A stretch of DNA of 64,000 bases from Rhodopseudomonas sp. BAL398 (GCF_033001325.1 NZ_CP133114.1:124001-188000), one strand, 5' to 3'. Shown: positions 50,443-60,212, counted from the stretch's first letter. Notes: a model not told the origin generated them from the sequence alone. A program made the numbers and translations.

Positions 50443-53400
50443 TCATTTGGCTGGTTCCGGAATATGCTGCGGTAGTCTCTTTGCAGGAGCCGAAGGCATT
50501 ACAGATGGATCGCCGCCGCTGCCGCCGTTCGGAAGTCTGAATCCCTTGACCAAGCCGAAGATCGCCGGGATCACGATCAGCGTCAGCAACGTCGACGAGA
50601 TCATGCCGCCGATCATCGGCACCGCGATCCGCTGCATGATTTCGGAACCGGTACCGGTGCTCCACATGATCGGCAGCAGGCCCGCCATGATAGCAACGAC
50701 CGTCATCATCTTCGGCCGCACCCGCTCGACCGCGCCTTCCATGATCGCGTCATAGAGGTGTCGACGCGTAACCTTCCGGCCCTTGAGCGTGCATCGCAGT
50801 TTGACCTCATCAAAGGCCTGATTGAGATAGATCAGCATCACCACCCCGGTTTCGGCGGCGACGCCTGCCAGCGCGATGAAACCGACGGCAACGGCGACGG
50901 ACAGGTTGAAGTTCAACAACCACATCAGCCACAGGCCGCCAACCAGCGCGAACGGCAGCGACAGCATCACAATCATGGTTTCGGTGATGGAGCGGAAGTT
51001 GAGGTACAGCAGCAGGAAGATGATCAGCAGCGTCACCGGCACTACGATTTTCAACCGCGCGGTGGCACGCTCGAGATATTCGTACTGGCCGCTCCAGACC
51101 ACGTAATAGCCCGGTGGAAACGCGATGCTGGCCTGGACTGCCTTCTGCGCATCGGTGACATAGCCGCCGAGATCGCGGTCGCGAATGTCGACGTAAACAT
51201 ACGTCGCGAGTTGCCCATTCTCCGTCCGGATCGAGGTCGGCCCGCGATCCAGCGTGATCTTGGCGACCTCGCCGAGCGGGACGGCACCACCCTGCGGCAT
51301 CGGCACCAGGACGTCGGACGCGATCTTTCGAGGATTGTCACGGAGGTCCCGGGGATACCGCATATTGACGGTGAAGCGCTGGCGGCCCTCAACGGTCGTG
51401 GTCACCGTCTGACCGCCCAGCGCGGTGGCGATCACCTCCTGGACATCCTGAATCATGATGCCGTAACGCGCCAGCGCCATCCGGTTGGGCGTTATGTCGA
51501 GATAGTATCCGCCGATACCGCGCTCGGCATAAGCCGACGATGTGCCCGGCACCGCCTTTAGAACCCGCTCGACCTGTTTCGCCAGCTTGTCGATCCCAGC
51601 CAGATCGGGGCCGATCACCTTGACGCCGACCGGTGTCCGGATTCCGGTCGACAGCATGTCGATACGGGCCTTGATTGGCATGGTCCAGGCATTGGAGACG
51701 CCCGGGAACTGCAACGCCTTGTCCATCTCCGCTGTGAGGCTGTCAACCGTCACGCCCGACCGCCATTGCTCCGTGGGCTTGAGGTTGATCACGGTCTCGA
51801 ACATTTCTGAAGGGGCCGGGTCGGTTGCCGTGGAAGCCCGTCCGGCCTTGCCGAATACCGAGGCCACTTCCGGAAACGACCGGATGATCCGGTCCTGGGT
51901 CTGCAGCAGTTCGGCCGCTTTCGTAACCGAGATGCCGGGCAAGGTGGTCGGCATGTAGAGCAACGTGCCTTCGTTGAGGTTGGGCATGAACTCGGTGCCA
52001 AGCTGCCTTGCGGGCCAAACGGTGGCTGCAAGCACGGCAACGGCGAGCAGGACCACCAGCGTCTTGGCGCGCAATACGCCCTTGATCACTGGCCGATAAA
52101 TCCAGATCAGGAACCGATTGATCGGATTCTTGTGCTCCGGAACGATCTGGCCCCGGACGAAAATCACCATCAGCGCTGGCACCAGCGTGACCGACAAAAG
52201 CGCGGCTGCCGCCATCGCAAACGTCTTGGTGAAGGCAAGCGGACTGAACAGACGCCCCTCCTGCGATTCCAGCGTGAAGATCGGCATGAACGAGACGGTA
52301 ATGATCAACAGGCTGAAGAACAGTGCGGGACCGACTTCGGTGGCCGCGTCGATCAGGATGCCGATCCGCGAACGCCCCGGCTCACCCCGTTCCAGATGCT
52401 TGTGGGCGTTCTCGATCATGACGATGGCGGCGTCCACCATGGCCCCGATCGCGATCGCGATGCCGCCGAGACTCATGATGTTTGAACCAAGACCCAGCAG
52501 CTTCATCGCACCGAACGCCATCAGCACGCCGACCGGCAGCATCAGGATCGCCACCAGAGCGCTCCTGACATGCAGCAGGAATATGATGCAGACCAGCGCG
52601 ACGACGATGCTTTCCTCGAACAACGTGTGCTTGAGGGTATCGATGGCTCTGTTGATCAAGGTGGATCGATCGTAGACCGGGACGATCTCGACCGATTTCG
52701 GCAGGCTGCTGGCGATCTCCTGAAAGCGCTTCTTGACGTTGTTGATGACGTCGAGGGCGTTGACGCCGAAGCGCTGCAGGACGATGCCGCTCGTGACCTC
52801 TCCCTCGCCGTTCAGTTCGGTGATGCCGCGGCGTTCGTCTGGACCAAGTTCAACGCGGGCGACGTCCTTGAGCAGCACCGGCGTGCCATTGTTCGTCTTC
52901 AGGACGATGTTGCCAAGGTCGTTGATGTCTTTCAGATAGCCCTTGCCGCGGATGACATATTCGAACTCCGACAACTCGACGGTGCGGCCGCCGACGTCGG
53001 CATTGCTGGCGCGGATCGCGTCGCGCATCTTCTGCATGGTGATGCCGAGATCACGCATCCGCTGCGGATCGAGAACAACATTGTATTGCTTGACGAAGCC
53101 ACCGACGCTGGCGACCTCGGCCACGCCTTCAGCCTTCGCCAAGGCGAATTTCAGATTCCAATCCTGGATGGCGCGCGTATCGGCGAGGTTCAATTCCTTC
53201 GACATCACCGCGTATTGGTAAACCCAACCAACGCCCGTCGCGTCCGGCCCGATGGTGGGCGTCACGCCCGATGGTAAGCGTGACGCCGCGCCGTTGAGAA
53301 ATTCCAGCACGCGCGAACGCGCCCAGTAGATGTCGGTGCCGTCTTCGAAAATCACGTAGACGAACGACACGCCGAAGAACGAGAAGCCACGGACCACTTT

Positions 53401-53637
53401 GGACTTCGGCACAGTCAGCATCGCCGTCGCGAGCGGATAAGTCACCTGATCCTCGACCACCTGCGGTGCCTGGCCGGGATACTCGGTGTAGACGATGACT
53501 TGCGTATCGGAGAGGTCCGGAATCGCGTCGAGCGGCAGATGGACCAGCGCATAAATGCCCGCGGCAGCCGCGAATCCGGCGCCGAATAGCACCAGCAGCA
53601 GATTGCGGGCCGACCAGGCGATCAGTCGGGCGATCAT
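50443..53637 (-). CDS. cusA: CusA-type Cu(I)/Ag(I) RND efflux pump
   Basis: A 1064-residue heavy-metal RND pump with twelve membrane helices. The periplasmic Met residues known from CusA are in the matching segments: 'LLYMPTTLPGISVTKA', 'PIKARIDMLSTGIRTPVGVK' and 'ITPNRMALARYGIM'. The proton-relay helix carries 'IAIGAMVDAAIVMIENAHKH'. It exports monovalent copper or silver across the outer membrane with CusB and an outer-membrane partner not found here. The start overlaps cusB by 4 bp. No cusC-type gene is seen in the window. Confidence 0.93.
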   Translation of the reverse strand: MIARLIAWSARNLLLVLFGAGFAAAAGIYALVHLPLDAIPDLSDTQVIVYTEYPGQAPQVVEDQVTYPLATAMLTVPKSKVVRGFSFFGVSFVYVIFEDGTDIYWARSRVLEFLNGAASRLPSGVTPTIGPDATGVGWVYQYAVMSKELNLADTRAIQDWNLKFALAKAEGVAEVASVGGFVKQYNVVLDPQRMRDLGITMQKMRDAIRASNADVGGRTVELSEFEYVIRGKGYLKDINDLGNIVLKTNNGTPVLLKDVARVELGPDERRGITELNGEGEVTSGIVLQRFGVNALDVINNVKKRFQEIASSLPKSVEIVPVYDRSTLINRAIDTLKHTLFEESIVVALVCIIFLLHVRSALVAILMLPVGVLMAFGAMKLLGLGSNIMSLGGIAIAIGAMVDAAIVMIENAHKHLERGEPGRSRIGILIDAATEVGPALFFSLLIITVSFMPIFTLESQEGRLFSPLAFTKTFAMAAAALLSVTLVPALMVIFVRGQIVPEHKNPINRFLIWIYRPVIKGVLRAKTLVVLLAVAVLAATVWPARQLGTEFMPNLNEGTLLYMPTTLPGISVTKAAELLQTQDRIIRSFPEVASVFGKAGRASTATDPAPSEMFETVINLKPTEQWRSGVTVDSLTAEMDKALQFPGVSNAWTMPIKARIDMLSTGIRTPVGVKVIGPDLAGIDKLAKQVERVLKAVPGTSSAYAERGIGGYYLDITPNRMALARYGIMIQDVQEVIATALGGQTVTTTVEGRQRFTVNMRYPRDLRDNPRKIASDVLVPMPQGGAVPLGEVAKITLDRGPTSIRTENGQLATYVYVDIRDRDLGGYVTDAQKAVQASIAFPPGYYVVWSGQYEYLERATARLKIVVPVTLLIIFLLLYLNFRSITETMIVMLSLPFALVGGLWLMWLLNFNLSVAVAVGFIALAGVAAETGVVMLIYLNQAFDEVKLRCTLKGRKVTRRHLYDAIMEGAVERVRPKMMTVVAIMAGLLPIMWSTGTGSEIMQRIAVPMIGGMISSTLLTLIVIPAIFGLVKGFRLPNGGSGGDPSVMPSAPAKRLPQHIPEPAK

Positions 53638-55061
53638 GGCTGGCCTCCCGCTTCCGAGAAGCCCTTCAATGCGGCCTTCAGATTGCTTTCAGCGTCGATC
53701 AGGAAGTTGGCGGAGACAACCACGGGGTCACCTTCAGCGAGCCCCTCACTGACTTCGACATAGTCACCTCCACGATGGCCCAACTTCACCTCGCGCGGTT
53801 CGAATCTTCCCTGCCCCTTGTCGACGAGCACCGATTGCCGGGCGCCGGTATCGAGAACCGCGCTCTCCGGAATGGACAGCACCGGTTCGGGCTTTCCGGT
53901 GTCGATCTCAGCGTCGACGTACATATCGGGAAGCAGAATGCCGTCCGGATTGGGCAGTTCGACCCGCACCCGTGCGGTGCGGGTTTCTTTATTCACTTGC
54001 GGATAGATCACGCCGACTGCTCCGGAAAATGTACGGCCGGGAAAGCTTCGGGCTTTCACCCTAACCGATTGACCGACCGCCAAGACGCCGAGATCGCGTT
54101 CCGCTACATCGACCATGGCCCATACAACCGAGGTATCGGCGACTCGGAACAGGACATCGCCCGGCTGCGCCCGCATGCCCTCAATGGCGTTGCGTTCCAG
54201 TACGATGCCGTCGCTCGGTGCCGACCATTCGATCGAGATCGGCACCGTGCGGCTCTTCTCCATCGCGACAATCGCCTTGTCCGGAACGTCGAGATTCATC
54301 AGCCGCTGCCGCGAGCCGCGTCCATATCGCTCAACGCCCCCGATCGCCGGCGAATTGATCGTTGAAATGTACTCGGCAGCCGCGGAGGCGACCGCCGGGC
54401 TGTAGATCTCCATCAGCGGCTGGCCTTTGCTGACCTGCGTACCGGTGGTCACGTTGGCGACCTTCTGCACCCAACTCTCGGCCCGCATGGAAATAACCGA
54501 GACGCGGCGCTCGTCGAGCTGGATGGTGCCGGGTGCGCGGATCAATGTCCGGATCACGCGGCGAGTAGTTGGCTCAGACTGAACCCCAGTGCGCTGAATC
54601 TTGCCGGGCGACAGCTTGACCGAGCCATCGTCGGTGTCGTCGCCCTCATAGACAGCGATGTAGTCCATCCCCATCGAGTCCTTCTTTGGCGTCGGCGACG
54701 TGTCCGGAAGTCCCATCGGGTTGCGGTAGTATTTGATCTTCCGCTCGGACTTGGCCTCGGCGGATTTGGTCTCCCGTGCGTCTGACGCTTCAGCTTCGTC
54801 AAAACTGATATCCGCATCTGCCGGAACGGAATGGTAGTCCCGACCGTCTTCGGTCTTCTTGGGCGTCAGCGAATACGAAGGCTTTCCATCGGGGTCCTGG
54901 TAGTAGATCGGCGCGCCGGTTGTCCGCGCGGCTGCCGGCGCAATGATGGCGATGCCTGATGGTTCACTCAGCCGAACTGGCATGCGGCCAATGACGAATC
55001 CGCCTCCAAGCGCCACGATCAATGCGGCTGCGGCGGCGCTGACAAAGGCGGCGCGGGTCAT
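53634..55061 (-). CDS. cusB: CusB-type membrane fusion protein
   Basis: A 475-residue periplasmic adaptor. One N-terminal helix, then two copies of a short heavy-metal-binding domain ('YYQDPDGKPSYSLTPKKTED' and 'KYYRNPMGLPDTSPTPKKDS', each ending in a G-x-D-Y motif), followed by the lipoyl, alpha-hairpin and beta-barrel parts ('IYSPAVASAAAEYIST', 'VWAMVDVAERDLGVL', 'ESAVLDTGARQSVLVD'). It works with CusA. It overlaps both neighbours by 4 bp. Confidence 0.92.
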   Translation of the reverse strand: MTRAAFVSAAAAALIVALGGGFVIGRMPVRLSEPSGIAIIAPAAARTTGAPIYYQDPDGKPSYSLTPKKTEDGRDYHSVPADADISFDEAEASDARETKSAEAKSERKIKYYRNPMGLPDTSPTPKKDSMGMDYIAVYEGDDTDDGSVKLSPGKIQRTGVQSEPTTRRVIRTLIRAPGTIQLDERRVSVISMRAESWVQKVANVTTGTQVSKGQPLMEIYSPAVASAAAEYISTINSPAIGGVERYGRGSRQRLMNLDVPDKAIVAMEKSRTVPISIEWSAPSDGIVLERNAIEGMRAQPGDVLFRVADTSVVWAMVDVAERDLGVLAVGQSVRVKARSFPGRTFSGAVGVIYPQVNKETRTARVRVELPNPDGILLPDMYVDAEIDTGKPEPVLSIPESAVLDTGARQSVLVDKGQGRFEPREVKLGHRGGDYVEVSEGLAEGDPVVVSANFLIDAESNLKAALKGFSEAGGQP

Positions 55062-55462
55062 TGCTGCACCAAGATGACGAGCTTGTTCTCGACGGTGCCG
55101 GTCTCACCCTGCACCTTGGCACCTATGGAAAGTTGCCACCGGCCCTGCATCGTGACAGCGGCTTTGAACCGATAGACGCCAGATTCGGTGCCCGGCATCG
55201 GCGCGATCTTGGTCGCCATCTCTGCCATGCCGTCCGGAGCCATGTCCAAGCGAGTCGCAAAGATCACGGCGTTCGGAACGGGCTTCCCGTCCCGCTTGCG
55301 CACCAACCGTACGGAGATGATCGCGTCGCCCTTCTTGACGGTTTGATCGACGAGTTGGAATTCGTAGTCCTTGATATCGGCGCGCGCGAGTGTGACCGAG
55401 CCGGCCATGGCAAGGCTAATGAGCACGGCCTGAAAGGCGCGCGCGTTATTGAAACGCTTCAT
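55058..55462 (-). CDS. FixH/YtkA-like exported protein
   Basis: A 134-residue exported protein with a signal peptide (about 1-28) and an Ig-like fold: 'EFQLVDQTVKKGDAIISVRL', 'AVTMQGRWQLSIGAKVQG'. FixH-like domains of this sort sit in several copper and cytochrome oxidase gene clusters. It overlaps cusB by 4 bp, so it is made with the efflux complex. It may help load or pass copper, which is inference. Confidence 0.8.
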   Translation of the reverse strand: MKRFNNARAFQAVLISLAMAGSVTLARADIKDYEFQLVDQTVKKGDAIISVRLVRKRDGKPVPNAVIFATRLDMAPDGMAEMATKIAPMPGTESGVYRFKAAVTMQGRWQLSIGAKVQGETGTVENKLVILVQQ

Positions 55463-55568
55463 TTTCGAAATTCCTCGATGTCCTGACGGGCCGCAAATAG
55501 CGGCATGGTTTTATCTGCCCGGCATTGAGGCCAAGCAAATAACAGATAGCGTATCGACGCCGATCAGG

Positions 55569-55925
55569 TCAGGTTCGGGGAGGATGATCCGGAGGATCGC
55601 CGATGAGCCCATCAGCGATCAAGTCATCGGGGGCAATGAATAATCTGCCGGGCCGTAAAGAGATCTGAATACCGTCGGCGGAGGTACGTTCCGGCTGAGC
55701 GAAGATAAGCGTGCACATCGCAAGCGGACATTCCTTACAGCCATTATTGTTTTGCTTTTCGGACTGGCAGCAAGCCATATCGACCGACATCGCAGATACG
55801 CTGGTCATCCGAGCGGAACTCATAGGCAGTTGCTTCGCAACTGCCTGAGTCATCAGCGGGTGCCAAACGAGTCCTACGATCACGAAGATCGCAAAAAAAC
55901 GGCTGGCGAGTCTGCGGAGTTTCAT
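55569..55925 (-). CDS. Small exported Cys-rich protein
   Basis: A 118-residue protein with a signal peptide or anchor (FFAIFVIVGLVWHPLMTQAV) and a Cys/Met-rich centre: 'DMACCQSEKQNNNGCKECPL' then 'AMCTLI'. Such sets of Cys and Met suggest copper binding. It is the first gene upstream of the FixH-like and cusBA genes on the same strand with about 100 bp between. DUF2946-type proteins look similar, but the assignment is tentative. Confidence 0.65.
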   Translation of the reverse strand: MKLRRLASRFFAIFVIVGLVWHPLMTQAVAKQLPMSSARMTSVSAMSVDMACCQSEKQNNNGCKECPLAMCTLIFAQPERTSADGIQISLRPGRLFIAPDDLIADGLIGDPPDHPPRT

Positions 55926-56356
55926 GATGCTCTTATTGCAGAGATTTGCAGACTTGGGAAGTATCCAGCCCCTTCACAAAATCGCCAATGACGAGATTTT
56001 GCATCAAAAACCCTTGCGAAATCATTTAGTTCCGTCAATTCCTGCGCCTTGAACCAATCCGACGAAGCGAACCAGGTCATCGACCCAACACGTCGCCCAC
56101 CTTCCCTTTTGCCAGCGCCATTGAAGGTGCCCAGCCTCTCAGAACTGCCGACCATATATATTTCGGCTAGCCAGCCCAAAAACGTGGTTCAGTTGCAGCA
56201 GCGGATTTTTCCAAGAGATGCCTCGTAAGCGTTACCAACTTGCGTGCCACCGAACCAGCGCCGTTCAGGCTTGCTTTCCCAGACAGGACGAGTTGCGGCG
56301 CGCAGCGTTGGCATATTGGCTGGACACGGCGGCTCGTTCCTCGGCCACCCCATAAA
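55926..56356. other. Intergenic region upstream of copper operon
   Basis: About 430 bp with no supported gene. It should hold the promoter of the copper operon. No clear CueR or CopR/CusR box was identified by eye. Confidence 0.4.
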
Positions 56357-57034
56357 TTAGCGCTTTCGTGCCTTCACGATCGAAATCCGTCCTGACTCGA
56401 ATGAATGAGATGACATCCGTGACGCGCCTGCGAGGCCAGCTTTCGCTAGAAAATCAACCCAACTACCGTCGAAGTGTGGCGTTACCGCAGCGGCTCCTGA
56501 GATGCGTGCCGCTAGCTCGAGAATCCGCCGTTCTTTAGCATTTTCCGGCTTGTCGAAATCGACTGCTCGTAACGTCCCACCATGCCGTAGAACCCGGCCC
56601 ATCTCTTTAATAATGCCGAGCTTCTCCTCCGGAGGACTGTCATGGAGCGCAAGCGTACAAATAACCGCGTCGAACGAACCTGCGTTCAGCGGAAGCTTGC
56701 CCAGAAGAGAAGCGTGAACAACAGTAATGTTCCCGAGCTGCTTCCGAGCAGCACTAAGCCGCATCCTTTCGGCAGCCTTTGAGTTTGGGTCCACAATGAC
56801 GAAAGTTGCTTCGGGATATCGAAGCGCGAGCGAAATCGCCGTGGAGGAACTGTGCGGCCCAAAATTGAGTATCCGATCACCTGCCTTGGGCTTAAGAGAA
56901 GCGACGAGTTCTTCCTGCCAGCTTGCATCGCGAGCCAAGATGGCAAACGAAAGATTATAAAACAGTTTAGCAACCCAAAATCGGTACCGGACTAATAGTC
57001 CTGGCGAACCTTGCTTGATAGATGACTTGATCAC
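56357..57034 (-). CDS. Class I SAM-dependent methyltransferase
   Basis: A 225-residue methyltransferase. SAM-binding motif I reads 'DRILNFGPHSSSTAISLALR', with NFGPHSSS instead of GxGxG, then 'ATFVIVDPNSKAAERM' (acidic residue of motif II) and 'FDAVICTLALHDSPPEEKLG'. It resembles UbiE-like enzymes in layout. Substrate is unknown. It stands alone between the copper operon and the NrsF-like gene; the surrounding gaps suggest its own promoter. Confidence 0.82.
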   Translation of the reverse strand: MIKSSIKQGSPGLLVRYRFWVAKLFYNLSFAILARDASWQEELVASLKPKAGDRILNFGPHSSSTAISLALRYPEATFVIVDPNSKAAERMRLSAARKQLGNITVVHASLLGKLPLNAGSFDAVICTLALHDSPPEEKLGIIKEMGRVLRHGGTLRAVDFDKPENAKERRILELAARISGAAAVTPHFDGSWVDFLAKAGLAGASRMSSHSFESGRISIVKARKR

Positions 57035-57147
57035 CGTTCGTCTCCGCCGGCGTTAAGTTGGTGTACGGGCCGCCAACGGACCTGTCCGTGTGGCGCAGCA
57101 TAGCAACTGTTCGTCGACCAAGACGTACGACGCCGACATCAAGCAAA

Positions 57148-57789
57148 TCACCACTGCAGCAGGCCCGGGCCGAGCTTGCTCCCCACGACGGCACAGATGA
57201 CGATCGGGAAGCTGTACCAAAGTGCGATCGATGGAAGCGCCCCATCCACACAAGGGAAGGCGCACGCCAATGCGGCAAGGCCGCCTGCCACGAGACCGGC
57301 GATTTCGCCGGCGCGCGTTGGATCGGTCGACGCCCCCACGCGCAGGCCCCAGATAATGCACGCGAAAGGTAAGACCGCGAGCACTGGAATCGCGACAAGA
57401 CATATCGACCAATCCCGCCCGACGATCATGCCGGCCCAGCCAGACCAATGAGACGAAGCGAGAGCCACGGTCGCCGATACCGCGACCGCAGCGAACGGAA
57501 TGAAGACGAGCTTGGGAAGACTGTGCATCTGCGCTTCAGGACGTGTTAGCTGTGGCAAGAATACCGCCGCGGTTGCAGCAACGCCTGACGCAAAGAAGAT
57601 CTTGATCAACAGGGTGTCCAGGGTTCTTCCACTCGGAAATTCAAGGCGAGGATTAAAAAGCAGGACCATCGCACCGAAAGCTGCCGCTGCGCCGAGCGCG
57701 ACGGCGAGGATCATCGTCCACATGATGCGCCGGCGCCCCACCGGCGTGAGGTCTGCGGCGAGTAACTCAATCAGCTGGTCGGTTGTCAT
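57148..57789 (-). CDS. NrsF/DUF1109-type anti-sigma factor
   Basis: A 213-residue membrane protein with six helices and a short cytoplasmic N-terminus ('TDQLIELLAADLTPVGRRRI'), matching the DUF1109/NrsF family that holds ECF sigma factors (SigF-type) inactive. Such genes normally follow their sigma gene; here the upstream neighbour is a protease and no sigma gene is present. It may be an orphan left by deletion, or its sigma factor may lie elsewhere. Redox and heavy-metal stress are the known inputs of this family. Confidence 0.8.
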   Translation of the reverse strand: MTTDQLIELLAADLTPVGRRRIMWTMILAVALGAAAAFGAMVLLFNPRLEFPSGRTLDTLLIKIFFASGVAATAAVFLPQLTRPEAQMHSLPKLVFIPFAAVAVSATVALASSHWSGWAGMIVGRDWSICLVAIPVLAVLPFACIIWGLRVGASTDPTRAGEIAGLVAGGLAALACAFPCVDGALPSIALWYSFPIVICAVVGSKLGPGLLQW

Positions 57790-57838
57790 GGCCTTCCCTT
57801 CTCGCGCTGATAGCCATATTGAATCCGCATCGCAGCGA

Positions 57839-58693
57839 TCAGTAATCTCCGGAGTTAACAGTTTGGACAGGACCGTTGTCCAGCCGCCTGGAGAGTGCGA
57901 GCGCCGCTTCCGAAAACATCCCGGAACCGACGGCCTGATTGCCGACAAATTTTCCAACGTGGCCTTCCGCGTCACTCGCAAAGATCGAAGCGGTGTGGAT
58001 GCCGATGAGGGCGTAACCTGACCCGTCTCGCAGCAGTAGCGGGGCTCCAGAAGAACCAGGCCGCGCCACACAGGTGTGAAGGAGTGTATCCCATACCAGA
58101 TCGCGAACACTGCAGACCGGATCGACGCTAAGGACTTCGGCGTTGCCGATATCGTTCGAATACGCCGGCAAGAGGATTTGCCGTTCAGACAACTCTTCGG
58201 TCCTCAACGAACGATGGCTCAGAAGAAGCGGCTGGACGTCTGTAGGCGCGCGATTAAGAACAAGTATAGCCCAATCTCTCGAAGCATCCCGGACAGATTC
58301 GTGCGTAAGGCTCTGCTTCGATCCGACGGCCCAGACTGTTGCCTGGAAGGGTCCAAGATCAGCTCCCGCTTGATAGGCCAGATGGAACGAAAAATTGGAT
58401 TTTCTTGTCGTGCCGTCTCTTTCAGTGACGCAATGACCTGCCGTAATGATGATCCTTGGATTGAGCACGATCGCTGCTGTACACGTCATTGTTCCTTTGA
58501 ATTTTCCGATCGCCGAATAAGGCGCCAAGCTTGCATCGACGATCTGATGATGGTCGATCTCAGAGCCGCTATGCCATGCATCGTCGCGCTGGCCTGCTGA
58601 ATGCGGATTGAAGCCCGAGGGTAACGCAGTAAATGCAACGGGAAGCAAAACGACAAGGCTTCCCAGTACGGCCAAAGTTTGTGAGGTTATCAT
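57839..58693 (-). CDS. Trypsin-like serine protease
   Basis: A 284-residue exported protease with signal sequence (ITSQTLAVLGSLVVLLPVAF). The catalytic triad is complete: His in 'ITAGHCVTERD', Asp in 'ASRDWAILVLNRAP', Ser in 'RPGSSGAPLLLRDGSG'. Four Cys can pair. No PDZ domain is present, so it is a simple secreted S1-type protease. GGGAGGACGAA precedes ATG 58693. It ends 50 bp before the NrsF-like gene; a functional link is unknown. Confidence 0.87.
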   Translation of the reverse strand: MITSQTLAVLGSLVVLLPVAFTALPSGFNPHSAGQRDDAWHSGSEIDHHQIVDASLAPYSAIGKFKGTMTCTAAIVLNPRIIITAGHCVTERDGTTRKSNFSFHLAYQAGADLGPFQATVWAVGSKQSLTHESVRDASRDWAILVLNRAPTDVQPLLLSHRSLRTEELSERQILLPAYSNDIGNAEVLSVDPVCSVRDLVWDTLLHTCVARPGSSGAPLLLRDGSGYALIGIHTASIFASDAEGHVGKFVGNQAVGSGMFSEAALALSRRLDNGPVQTVNSGDY

Positions 58694-58902
58694 TTCGTCC
58701 TCCCGGTCATTGCGTTGTCGCAATGCCAACCAATGGGATAACGGTTCGGCTGTTGACTGCTGATCTCAGGCGCCGCGCATTGAGATTATCGTCCGCCAGC
58801 AATCCGAACGATTAACCGCCGAAATGAATTGTTCGAGGACGCCTTCAGGCTTGATGTTGACCTGATGCGCACGAACCTGCGATGCCCGCGGGTGCGGCCA
58901 TC

Positions 58903-59268
58903 TCAACTGATGACGATAAGTCTCGGCGGAGGTGGATCAGGTGCGCGGCCGTGATCGAGAGCGGCTTCGAAAACGGATGGCGTTGCTGCCGGGAGGCTGA
59001 CCAATGCCAGAACAATCACAAGTGGAGCGAGGGCACTTGCCGTACTGCAACCGGTACCGCAAGCAACTGCACACGCGTCGCAAGCCTTTCCGAAGCATCG
59101 GCCGCATTTCATCGACATGCGACTTGCTTGACGAGGAATTGCAGATTGAACAAGGGTGGCTTGGGTCACAATCGGGGCTTCTGGGCGCGCACTCGTCTGC
59201 CCGACCGTAGGCAGCATCAATGCCATGGCTAGCAACAGCAAGGACAACGAACGTACGATGGCTTCCAT
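58903..59268 (-). CDS. Small membrane protein with Cys motif
   Basis: A 121-residue protein beginning MEAIVRSLSLLLLAMALMLP, with a signal sequence or anchor and a second helix near the C-terminus ('SALAPLVIVLALVSLPAA'). Between them are 'MKCGRCFGKACDACAVACGT', a dense Cys group that could bind a metal. No known family is recognised. It lies between the protease and the CcdA gene. Longer in-frame starts would add an unlikely N-terminus. Confidence 0.55.
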   Translation of the reverse strand: MEAIVRSLSLLLLAMALMLPTVGQTSARPEAPIVTQATLVQSAIPRQASRMSMKCGRCFGKACDACAVACGTGCSTASALAPLVIVLALVSLPAATPSVFEAALDHGRAPDPPPPRLIVIS

Positions 59269-59443
59269 ATCGATAGGATAGCAAAAACGCTCGGCTGAGC
59301 GCCACAGAATTGGCGTTGACGAGGTGGCAAGGCCGGACGCGAGTGCGATGCACAATTCCGTCAACGATACCGACCCAGTCGGCTTGCAACCTTGGCAAGA
59401 TCAAACAACTCGAAGCATCGCGACCCTGTTGAAAACTTGTCGC

Positions 59444-60184
59444 TCATCCTATGGTGGACAACAGCGGAAAGGTTTCCAACAGCCAGAATGAAAACGTCGA
59501 AAGCTGGCCGGTTATAATCGCCACGCCCATGAGGATCATGATGCCGCCAGCAACAATCTGAAGAATCCGCCCGACACGGCCGATCGACTTGAGTTTCGCC
59601 AAAAGTCCGCCCGTAAACAGGGCCACCAATAAAAATGGCAGACCAAGCCCGAGCGAATACACAGCAAGAAGCTTCACCCCTTCGGCAACCGTGGCCGAGG
59701 CTGCACTTACCGTGAGGATCGCGCCAAGCACGGGACCAATGCAGGGAGTCCAGCCAAACGCGAATGCCATTCCTAGGAGATAGGCGGCGACCGGGCGGCC
59801 GCCCGGAAGCACAATATCAAACCTGAAATCACGCTGAAGCCAGAAAGGACGCAGCAGTCCGGTCGCAAAAAGGCCAAAGCCAATCACGACCAACCCGCCG
59901 ATCAGATTCAGCTCATAGCGATAAGAGATGAGCGCTTGGCCGAGAGCCGTCGCACTCGCACCCAGGATTACGAAGATCGTCGCGAATCCCAGCACAAAGC
60001 AGGCACTCAGTGCAAGCGCGCGCACTCGCACGGCCAGCGCTCGTGACGTGCTCGAATCCGGCATCGACTGCCCGGCAATGTATGACACGTAACCCGGTAC
60101 GAGCGGCAGAACGCAAGGCGACAAGAACGAAATGACGCCCGCGATAAAGACGGCCGATGTCGCAGCAACCGAACTTTCCATCAC
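59444..60184 (-). CDS. ccdA: CcdA/DsbD-like thiol transporter
   Basis: A 246-residue polytopic membrane protein of the CcdA/DsbD-beta family: 'GVISFLSPCVLPLVPGYVSY' with the first active Cys, and 'MAFAFGWTPCIGPVLGAILT' with the second. It passes reducing power from cytoplasmic thioredoxin to periplasmic proteins, serving cytochrome c assembly and DsbA-like or SCO partners coded next to it. Six helices are seen. It follows the DsbA-like gene by about 28 bp. Confidence 0.92.
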   Translation of the reverse strand: MMESSVAATSAVFIAGVISFLSPCVLPLVPGYVSYIAGQSMPDSSTSRALAVRVRALALSACFVLGFATIFVILGASATALGQALISYRYELNLIGGLVVIGFGLFATGLLRPFWLQRDFRFDIVLPGGRPVAAYLLGMAFAFGWTPCIGPVLGAILTVSAASATVAEGVKLLAVYSLGLGLPFLLVALFTGGLLAKLKSIGRVGRILQIVAGGIMILMGVAIITGQLSTFSFWLLETFPLLSTIG

Positions 60185-60212
60185 TTGTCAAAACCGCGGG
60201 GGTTCGTCCTCG

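Noticed and set aside
55922-56179. Minus-strand open frame of 85 codons upstream of the copper operon
   Set aside because: No recognisable domain and poor start context; more likely promoter DNA.
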